Shown one piece after another: positions 1-5,306 of a stretch of 5,306 nt of DNA. The notes below the pieces were generated by a model. The model was given only the letters and a program-made list of their open reading frames with translations. It was not told where the DNA came from and searched no databases. The stretch spans positions 1 to 5,306 of the forward strand of contig CAIOSS010001272.1 of NCBI GenBank assembly GCA_903860995.1, read 5' to 3'. How positions within the stretch are numbered: position 1 is the stretch's first letter; each line of letters starts with the position of its first letter. Position numbers and translations under genes: made by a program. The DNA comes from an uncultured delta proteobacterium. GTDB lineage: Bacteria; Myxococcota_A; Polyangia; Polyangiales; Ga0077539.

Positions 1-769
1 CGCCGCCGCGCTTGCGAGCGAGGGCGCGGCCCGCGCCGAGAGCCGCACGGACAACTTTGGCGCGGTCGCGGCGCAGGTGGGCTCGCAGCTCGTCACGATC
101 CTCAAGGACGGCTCCGAGGGTCCGGTGCATCGCATCGGAGCGGCGGTCACCGACCTCGGACGCTTCGAGGGCAACATCACCCTGCCCGACGATCCCTATC
201 TCTCGCCCCGCCATGCGCGCATCCAGAAGCGCGGCGAACGGCATTTTCTTCGCGATCTCGGATCCGTCAACGGCATCTACTATCGCATTCGCGAGCCGGT
301 CGACCTCCAGCACGGCGACGTCGTGTTGGTGGGGCAGCAGGTGCTCCGGCTGGAGCTACTCGGCGACGGCGAGGTGTCACTGGGGCCGGTGATGAACTAC
401 GGGGTGATGCTCTTCGGCACCCCCGAGCAGCCCCGGCTGGCGCGCCTCGTTCAACTCACCAGCGAAGGTATCCCTCGCGATGTCTTCCACCTGTATCGCG
501 ACGAGACCGTGATCGGTCGGGAGTCCGGCGACGTCGTGTTCACCGATGACGTGTTTCTGTCTCGGCGCCATGTGGCCTTCAAGGTCGACCGCAACCAGCG
601 ACGGGTGCAGGTGCGGGACCTCGGGAGCTCCAATGGCACCCTCGTGCTGTTCCGCGGCGAGCGAGAGATCGCGGATGGTGACGTCTTCCGCATCGGCCAC
701 CACCTGTTTCGCTTCGACGCCTCGCCCCGCGGTCCGGTCGCCGGCGCCGCGCAGGGAAGCGCCCGATGA
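1..769 (+). CDS. Tandem double-FHA domain protein, 5' end outside the window
   Basis: This is a phosphothreonine-reading adaptor with no visible enzymatic domain. The frame is open from base 2 to the TGA at 767-769, so the true start probably lies left of the window. The only internal start seen near the domain is a GTG at 77, which has no Shine-Dalgarno sequence before it, and the preceding residues (ending in NFGAVAAQ) read like an ordinary linker. Counting from that GTG, FHA 1 covers about residues 5-95 with Gly28-Arg29, Ser43-Pro-Arg-His46 and Asn65-Gly66. FHA 2 covers about 133-215 with Gly147-Arg148, Ser162-Arg-Arg-His165 and Asn186-Gly187. Both domains therefore keep the residues known to contact phosphothreonine. 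No signal peptide or membrane segment is visible, so it is likely cytosolic. The overlap with the phosphatase gene suggests that the two act together. An N-terminal zinc ribbon or other domain upstream is possible but cannot be seen. Confidence 0.88.
   Translation, partial: AAALASEGAARAESRTDNFGAVAAQVGSQLVTILKDGSEGPVHRIGAAVTDLGRFEGNITLPDDPYLSPRHARIQKRGERHFLRDLGSVNGIYYRIREPVDLQHGDVVLVGQQVLRLELLGDGEVSLGPVMNYGVMLFGTPEQPRLARLVQLTSEGIPRDVFHLYRDETVIGRESGDVVFTDDVFLSRRHVAFKVDRNQRRVQVRDLGSSNGTLVLFRGEREIADGDVFRIGHHLFRFDASPRGPVAGAAQGSAR
753..769 (+). promoter_or_regulatory. Ribosome binding site and ATGA stop/start overlap
   Basis: An AGGGA Shine-Dalgarno-like sequence at 753-757 lies 8 bases before the ATG at 766-768, and that ATG shares bases with the TGA stop (767-769) of the double-FHA gene. 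This fixes the phosphatase start and suggests translational coupling, with ribosomes that finish the first gene starting the second. Confidence 0.7.
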
Positions 770-2289
770 GCGCGAGCGATGTGGAGGAGCCGGTCGCCCC
801 GGAGGCGCCCGCGGCCGTCGAGACACCCCCGCTCGCTTCCGGAGACGCGCCGGTTGATTCGTCCCCGGCGGTGCCGGTCGTCGCTTCGGAGCCGGCGATG
901 GTGCTCGATTCCAGCCCGCCGCCTGGTGACACCCTGGGCGATAAGCCCGCTCCCGCGGAGCCCGTTGCCCCCGCCGCGCCCCGGCGGGTGATCGTGCGCA
1001 TCGGTGGCGCGACCGATGTCGGACGCATCCGGGACCACAACGAGGACAACTTCGTCCTCGCCGACCTCACGCGGGAGAAGCGCGGCGGCGAGGAGGTCGG
1101 TGACTCGGTCCGGGTGGGGGAGCGGGGGCTGCTCCTCGCCGTATGCGACGGCATGGGTGGCGCGCTGGCGGGCGAGATTGCCAGCCAGATGGCGATTGAC
1201 GTGATCCACACGATCATGCAGGAGAGCTCGTCCCCCGACGATGCCGATGAGTTCGCGCAGACGCTGGTGACCGCGGTGCAAGAGGCTGGCGCGCGGATCT
1301 TCCTCGCGGCCAAGACCAACCGCAACCAGCACGGGATGGGCACGACGTCGACGGTCGCCGGCGTCTTCGGCTCGACCCTCTTCGTGGGTCAGGTGGGCGA
1401 CTCGCGCGCCTACATCTTCCGCGGTGGGAGGCTGCGACAGATCACCAAGGATCAGTCGCTGGTTTCGAAGCTCATCGAGGCCGGGCGCCTGACGGAGGAG
1501 CAGGCGGAGAGCTACGAGCACGCCCACATCATCCTGCAGGCGCTCGGCACCGCGGACGCTGTCTCGGTCGACCTCTCGTTCATCGACCTGCGCCGCGGCG
1601 ATGCCCTGCTGCTGTGCTCGGATGGGCTCTCCGGGCTCGCCACGCAAGAGCAGCTCCAGGAGGCCCTCACGGAGATCGACGACCCGGCGGAGTGCTGCCA
1701 GCGCATGATCGACGCGGCCAACGAGGCCGGCGGGCACGACAACATCACCGTCGTGATCGCCCGCTTTGACGGCGACCTCCCGGCGGTCTCGTCCGATGAC
1801 GAGCCGGTCGGGTACCACGCCTTCGTGCTGTCGGAGTCCGTCGAGTCTCCCATCGTGGGAAGCGCATCGGCGGCGCTCAAGGTGCCGGCGCTCCCGCCGC
1901 CGGGCTCGGACGTCAAGAAGGCCCACTCGTACCCGCCGCAGCGTGACGATCGAACGAAGTCGCCAGCCGACGAGGTCATCGCGGTGGGCGAGCGGGACGA
2001 CGACAGCGAGGTCGCGGTGCTCCCGGTCTCCCGTACAGGGATCTGGGTGGGGTGGCTGGCCGCGGCGGTCGCCCTGGTTCTGCTGGCCTTTGGTGCGTGG
2101 AAGCTGTCTCACCGCGAACCGTCGTCGGCCGCGGTGCCTGCACCGGTGGCGAACGACGCCCCGCCCGTGACGCCGTTGACCCCCAACGGCGGTACCGTGC
2201 CCACGCTGGTCCCCGCGCCCTCGTGGGGCGACGCGGCCGGCGCGCAGGATGCCGGGGCGCTCGCCCACCCGGTCCCCCCGCAGGACTGA
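766..2289 (+). CDS. Membrane-anchored PP2C-family protein serine/threonine phosphatase
   Basis: This is a metal-dependent (Mn/Mg) phosphatase that removes phosphate from Ser/Thr residues of proteins, opposing Hanks-type kinases. It has 507 residues. Residues 1-73 are a Pro/Ala/Glu-rich, probably disordered leader. The PP2C domain spans about 77-335 and carries the family motifs: HNED with Asp94, CDGMGG with Asp128, GMGTTS (190-195), VGDSRAY (210-216), CSDGL with Asp286, and GGHDN with Asp325. The acidic metal ligands are all present, so the enzyme should be active. A disordered linker (about 336-424) leads to one transmembrane helix (about 425-447) and a Pro/Ala-rich tail of about 60 residues, predicted to lie outside the cytoplasmic membrane. 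This order (catalytic domain, linker, helix, external tail) resembles mycobacterial PstP, although the tail here looks unstructured. The start is set by the ATGA overlap and an AGGGA eight bases upstream. The FHA neighbours suggest that it resets phosphothreonine marks read by them. Confidence 0.95.
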   Translation: MSASDVEEPVAPEAPAAVETPPLASGDAPVDSSPAVPVVASEPAMVLDSSPPPGDTLGDKPAPAEPVAPAAPRRVIVRIGGATDVGRIRDHNEDNFVLADLTREKRGGEEVGDSVRVGERGLLLAVCDGMGGALAGEIASQMAIDVIHTIMQESSSPDDADEFAQTLVTAVQEAGARIFLAAKTNRNQHGMGTTSTVAGVFGSTLFVGQVGDSRAYIFRGGRLRQITKDQSLVSKLIEAGRLTEEQAESYEHAHIILQALGTADAVSVDLSFIDLRRGDALLLCSDGLSGLATQEQLQEALTEIDDPAECCQRMIDAANEAGGHDNITVVIARFDGDLPAVSSDDEPVGYHAFVLSESVESPIVGSASAALKVPALPPPGSDVKKAHSYPPQRDDRTKSPADEVIAVGERDDDSEVAVLPVSRTGIWVGWLAAAVALVLLAFGAWKLSHREPSSAAVPAPVANDAPPVTPLTPNGGTVPTLVPAPSWGDAAGAQDAGALAHPVPPQD

Positions 2290-2325
2290 CCGCGCTCCGC
2301 GCGCGGGTGTACGATTCGAGGCACC

Positions 2326-3753
2326 GTGGAGATCCGGCTGTTCCAAGAGAGCGGCGCCGAGGCCGGGCGACTCTGGCGCTTCGATGGCGGGCGGGTTCGC
2401 ATCGGCCGCGCACCGGAGAACGAGCTCGCACTCGACCCTCAGCAGGACCTCGATGCGTCGAGCCGCCACTGCGAGCTCGCCTGGCAGGGCGGGGCCTGGA
2501 TGGTGAGCGACCTCGGGAGCCGCAACGGCACGTTCCTCAACGGTGCGCGCATCCAGCAGCATCAGGCCCTGCGGGCGGGAGACTTGCTCGTCCTTGGGGG
2601 GGCCGGGCCACGATTTCGCGTAGAGCTCCCAGCCAATGCGGAGGCGAGGCCCTTCGTTCCGGTGCGACCGCCCGCATCAGCTCCAGCCGTGGGCACCACC
2701 GTAGCGATGGCTCAGGTTCCGTCGGCGCCGGGGGAGACGAGGTCGGGTTCGGTGGGTCAGGCGATGGTCGCGGCCATGCCCGCAGGCGCGCAGGTCGGAC
2801 GGCGGACGGTCGCGCTGATGATCGACCAGGCGATCGTGGCCTCCCACGCCCGGCGGTCGAACACGGGCCTGAAGCTCGCGATCGTCGTGCTGTCCGGGCT
2901 CGTGGTCGCGTCGATCGCGCTCGGGTCATTCCTGGTGCTCGACCGGGCGCGCCGCCGCGAGTCCGAGGTCGCCGTGCCCGTGCCCGCGGGCGGGGATCCG
3001 AGCAGCGCGGGTTCGCGCCTCGCCGCGGCGAACGAGAACGCCATCTATCTCCTCGCGTACCAGCGACCGGACGGGCCGCGCACGCAGGGCTTCTGCACGG
3101 GCTTCGCGATTACCCGGGAGATCATCGCGACCAACGCGCACTGCGTGGTGGTCGCCAACGACGAGATCGCGCGCGGGTCGAGGATCGTGGCGTTGCGCAA
3201 CAAGGCCCCCGGGGCGGTGCTCGATGCCCGGCCGGTGTACATGGACGCGCGCTTCCGCGACCCGCGCTTCTCCCGGGGCGGGACGGGGTACGACGTAGGG
3301 CTAGTGCGCGTGACCGGCACGCTGCCGACCTACGCCCGGCTGGCGACGGAGGCCGAGCTCTTTGCGCTGCACGAGGGCGACGCGGTGTTCGTCTACGGCT
3401 TCCCGGGGATGACCATGAACGAAGCTTCACCGGTCGCGACGATTACGCTCGGGCTGATCAACCGCGTGACCAATTTCCAGGACGGCATCGCGCAGCCGGC
3501 CGCGGCGCAGAAGCTACAGCACAGCGCGCAGACCTCTGGCGGGTCGTCGGGTAGCCCGATCTTCCTGCCGAGCGGCAGCGTCGTGGGCATCAACGCGGGT
3601 AGCCTGGCGGACGACGAGCGCCAGATCGTCATCGACCCCAGCAACGGGCAGCGCCGGGAGGTTGAGGTAAACCGAGGGTCGAACTTCAAGTATGGGATGC
3701 GCGCGGACCTGATCCGTCAGGGTCTCGCGGCGCTCGGGGTCGTGGGGCAGTGA
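2326..3753 (+). CDS. FHA domain-transmembrane-trypsin/HtrA-like serine protease
   Basis: This 475-residue protein joins a phosphothreonine-reading domain to a protease across a membrane. The FHA domain (about 2-100) has Gly27-Arg28, Ser45-Ser-Arg-His48 and Asn67-Gly68. A low-complexity linker (about 101-180) is followed by a single transmembrane helix (about 183-205) and then the protease (about 231-465). The triad is visible as His272 in NAHC, Asp323 in GYDVGLV and Ser408 in GGSSGSP. The stretch LQHSAQTSGGSSGSP lines up without gaps with the HtrA-type active-site block, but no PDZ domain follows. Cys257 and Cys273 are 16 residues apart, as in the Cys42-Cys58 disulphide of chymotrypsin, which fits an oxidising periplasmic location (inferred). 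The start is GTG at 2326: the preceding in-frame stop is the phosphatase TGA at 2287-2289 and no other ATG, GTG or TTG lies between. A GAGG at 2318-2321 sits four bases before it, which is rather close. The 36-base gap suggests cotranscription with the phosphatase. The substrate is unknown. Confidence 0.92.
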   Translation: MEIRLFQESGAEAGRLWRFDGGRVRIGRAPENELALDPQQDLDASSRHCELAWQGGAWMVSDLGSRNGTFLNGARIQQHQALRAGDLLVLGGAGPRFRVELPANAEARPFVPVRPPASAPAVGTTVAMAQVPSAPGETRSGSVGQAMVAAMPAGAQVGRRTVALMIDQAIVASHARRSNTGLKLAIVVLSGLVVASIALGSFLVLDRARRRESEVAVPVPAGGDPSSAGSRLAAANENAIYLLAYQRPDGPRTQGFCTGFAITREIIATNAHCVVVANDEIARGSRIVALRNKAPGAVLDARPVYMDARFRDPRFSRGGTGYDVGLVRVTGTLPTYARLATEAELFALHEGDAVFVYGFPGMTMNEASPVATITLGLINRVTNFQDGIAQPAAAQKLQHSAQTSGGSSGSPIFLPSGSVVGINAGSLADDERQIVIDPSNGQRREVEVNRGSNFKYGMRADLIRQGLAALGVVGQ

Positions 3754-3775
3754 GCTTCTGCTCGGTAGCATTTTC

Positions 3776-3807
3776 ACCGGCAGGGGCATAGTCTCGCGAC
3801 CGGCAGG
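3776..3807 (+). repeat. Nine-base direct repeat in the gap before the cyclase gene
   Basis: ACCGGCAGG occurs at 3776-3784 and again at 3799-3807, a period of 23 bases, about two helical turns. The first copy also forms the right arm of a possible imperfect hairpin with 3759-3766 (one bulged base, nine-base loop). No T-run follows, so it is not a standard terminator. The repeat could be a paired protein-binding site for the cyclase gene, but in GC-rich DNA chance is a serious alternative. I see no convincing -35/-10 promoter in this 74-base gap; CATAGT at 3787-3792 lacks a partner at the right distance. Confidence 0.25.
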
Positions 3808-3827
3808 TTCGAGCGCGCATCGAGGCC

Positions 3828-5306
3828 ATGGCGAAGCTGGTGATCATCGGGCCGGACGGTCCCCAAGAGCGAGACCTTGCAACGGTGAACTCGCTCGGGC
3901 GCCACCCGAACAACAGCATCCAGCTGCTCGATCGGATCGTGTCCAAGGAGCACTGCGTCGTCGAGCTGCGCGGCAGCCGTTGGGTGCTGCGTGACCTCGG
4001 CTCGCTCAACGGCACCTACGTCAACGAGCAGCGGGTGGCCGGGGAGTCTTTCCTGTCCCACGGCGATCAGATCGCGCTGGGCAACACACGCGCGGTCTTC
4101 CAGGACGTCGCCGCACCACCGCCCGCCGTCGTCCCCTCGCAGGGCGTCCCGATGGTCGCCAATCCGGTGTCCCGGAGCGTCCCGCCCATCGGCGCTCCGC
4201 CGCGCGCGGCGGCCTCGCCGGCGGGCCCGATGGGGGCGCCCCCGATGGGGGCGCAGCCGCTCCAGGCGGTGCGCAACGTCACCATCGGTGGCGCGCAGAT
4301 GGAGTCGCACGTCCGTACGAAGATCGCCGCGGAGATGCAGCAGTTCCTGCCCGAGCGCTCGCTCCAGGACGTGGAGGTGCTTCGCCGCGACTACGAGAAG
4401 CTGCGCATCTCGTACGAGCTCCAGCGGGCGATCGGCGCCGAGCTCGACCTCGACCGGCTGCTGGAGAAGATCCTCGAGCGCTCTTTCGACCTGCTCTCGG
4501 CGGACCGTGGGGTGATCCTGCTCTTCGAGGACGGCGAGCTGAAGCCGCGCTGCTCGCGGGCCAAGCGGGCCGGGCCGGAGGAGTTCGTCGCGTCGCGCGC
4601 CGTCGTCGGTCAGGTGGTCAAGGAGAAGGTCGCGGTGCTCTCCAGCGACGCCAAGGTCGACCCGCGCTTCGCCGAGTCGAAGTCCATCATCATGACGGGC
4701 ATTCGCAGCTCGATGGCGGTTCCGTTGCTCCACAAGAGCGAGCTGCTGGGCGTGATGATGGTCGACTCGCAGAACCCCAACGCCTTCGGCGAGAAGGACC
4801 TGCAGCTCTTCACGAACATCGCCAACCAGGCGGCGCTCTTCATCGCCAACGCCGCGCTCGCGCAGAACCTGGAGCAGGAGGCGCTGGCGCGGGCGCGGTT
4901 CCAGCGGCTGCTCTCGCCGGCCATCGCCGAGCTCGTGGTGTCGGGCAAGCTGGAGTTGAAGCAGGGCGGCGAGCCCCGCGTGACGACGATGCTCTTCACG
5001 GACATCCGCGGGTTCACCTCGCGCTCGGAGACGATGCGCGCGGAGGACATCGTGCTCATGCTCAACGACTACTTCGAGCGCATGGTGGAGATCGTCTTCC
5101 GCTTCGAGGGCACGCTCGACAAGTTCGTGGGCGACGAGATCATGGCTCTCTTCGGCGCGCCGGTCTCCGGCCCGGATGACCATGTGCGGGCCGTGCAGTG
5201 CGCCCTCGCCATGCTCGACGAGCTGCGAAACTTCAACCGAGAGCGGGAGAGCATGGGGTTGCCCAGCTTCGAGATCGGCGTCGGCATCAACACCGGCGAG
5301 GTGGTC
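3828..5306 (+). CDS. FHA-GAF-class III adenylate cyclase, 3' end outside the window
   Basis: The predicted reaction is ATP to cAMP and pyrophosphate, gated by phosphothreonine binding and by a GAF ligand or partner. The window holds 493 codons with no stop. The FHA domain (about 1-93) has Gly24-Arg25, Ser39-Lys-Glu-His42 and Asn61-Gly62. A Pro/Ala/Met-rich linker (about 95-148) leads to a charged, probably helical segment (about 158-205), then a GAF domain (about 206-345), a connecting helix, and the SPAIAELV stretch (363-370) typical just before such cyclase domains. The catalytic domain starts near 384: Asp392 (FTDIRGFT) and Asp436 (FVGDEIMALFG) are the metal-binding aspartates, and Lys432 matches the adenine-selecting lysine. 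The second substrate-selecting position and the Asn/Arg transition-state residues lie beyond the edge, so activity and ATP specificity are likely but not proven. ATG 3828 is the only usable start after the in-frame TAG at 3789-3791. The GAGG at 3822-3825 is only two bases away, so initiation may be weak. No membrane helix is visible, so it is probably cytosolic. Confidence 0.93.
   Translation, partial: MAKLVIIGPDGPQERDLATVNSLGRHPNNSIQLLDRIVSKEHCVVELRGSRWVLRDLGSLNGTYVNEQRVAGESFLSHGDQIALGNTRAVFQDVAAPPPAVVPSQGVPMVANPVSRSVPPIGAPPRAAASPAGPMGAPPMGAQPLQAVRNVTIGGAQMESHVRTKIAAEMQQFLPERSLQDVEVLRRDYEKLRISYELQRAIGAELDLDRLLEKILERSFDLLSADRGVILLFEDGELKPRCSRAKRAGPEEFVASRAVVGQVVKEKVAVLSSDAKVDPRFAESKSIIMTGIRSSMAVPLLHKSELLGVMMVDSQNPNAFGEKDLQLFTNIANQAALFIANAALAQNLEQEALARARFQRLLSPAIAELVVSGKLELKQGGEPRVTTMLFTDIRGFTSRSETMRAEDIVLMLNDYFERMVEIVFRFEGTLDKFVGDEIMALFGAPVSGPDDHVRAVQCALAMLDELRNFNRERESMGLPSFEIGVGINTGEVV
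4226..4254 (+). repeat. Tandem 14-base repeat in the cyclase linker
   Basis: CCCGATGGGGGCGC occurs at 4226-4239 and 4241-4254 with a 15-base period, encoding two PMGA units in the Pro/Ala-rich linker between the FHA and GAF domains. The junction also forms a perfect 12-base palindrome, GGGGGCGCCCCC, at 4232-4243. The period is a multiple of three, so gain or loss of a unit would keep the reading frame and only change linker length. It is most likely a local slippage duplication within low-complexity coding sequence. Confidence 0.6.

Noticed and set aside
2290..2325. Possible terminator between phosphatase and protease genes (CGCGC-TCC-GCGCG at 2291-2303)
   Set aside because: The stem is only five base pairs and no T-run follows, so it is more likely ordinary GC-rich sequence within an operon.
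451..2562. Open reverse-strand frame of 703 codons
   Set aside because: It lies antisense across parts of three well-supported genes, has no recognisable domain, and is rich in Arg, His, Asp and Gly as expected for the complement of GC-rich coding sequence.
2052..3554. Forward open frame of 500 codons overlapping the phosphatase and protease genes
   Set aside because: It is out of frame with both genes and consists of Arg/Gly/Ala-rich low-complexity sequence with no motif; a composition shadow.
3771..3792. Sigma-70-like promoter using TTTTCA (3771-3776) and CATAGT (3787-3792)
   Set aside because: The spacer is only 10 bases, far from the usual 16-18, and neither box is a good match.
3774..5183. 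Open reverse-strand frame of 469 codons
   Set aside because: It is antisense to the FHA-GAF-cyclase gene, whose motifs are unmistakable. Its Leu/Arg/Glu/His-rich composition is a mirror of that gene and no domain is visible.
1..5306. Type VI secretion Fha/PppA-like post-translational control locus
   Set aside because: An FHA protein next to a PP2C phosphatase recalls that pathway, but no type VI structural gene or PpkA-type kinase is in the window, and the protease and cyclase fusions do not belong to it.

Overview
The window is very GC-rich and tightly packed, with four genes all reading left to right. It suggests a myxobacterium-like member of the Myxococcota (former Deltaproteobacteria). 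The reasons are the strong G/C third-position bias, the dense use of FHA domains, an HtrA/trypsin-like protease fused to FHA, and an FHA-GAF-class III cyclase. This assignment is inferred from domain style, not from any taxonomic marker.

Layout: (1) 1-769 is the 3' part of a gene for a tandem double-FHA protein, open through the left edge. (2) 766-2289 encodes a membrane-anchored PP2C-family protein Ser/Thr phosphatase; its ATG overlaps the TGA of gene 1 (ATGA). (3) 2326-3753 encodes an FHA domain joined through one transmembrane helix to a trypsin/HtrA-like serine protease with a complete His-Asp-Ser triad. (4) 3828-5306 encodes an FHA-GAF-class III adenylate cyclase that runs off the right edge. 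The gaps are 36 and 74 bases, so genes 1-3 look like one operon and gene 4 may be part of it. I found no RNA gene, mobile element, CRISPR array or convincing terminator. No intergenic stretch reaches 300 bases.

Working together (inference): all four FHA domains keep the Gly-Arg, Ser-x-x-His and Asn-Gly residues needed to bind phosphothreonine, and the phosphatase would erase such marks. The cluster therefore looks like the reading and erasing half of a Ser/Thr phosphorylation circuit. It has two visible outputs: periplasmic proteolysis through the FHA-TM-protease, and cAMP production through the FHA-GAF-cyclase. The kinase that writes the marks is not in the window and may lie just outside it. 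Long reverse-strand open frames (notably 451-2562 and 3774-5183) are treated as composition shadows of the real genes.
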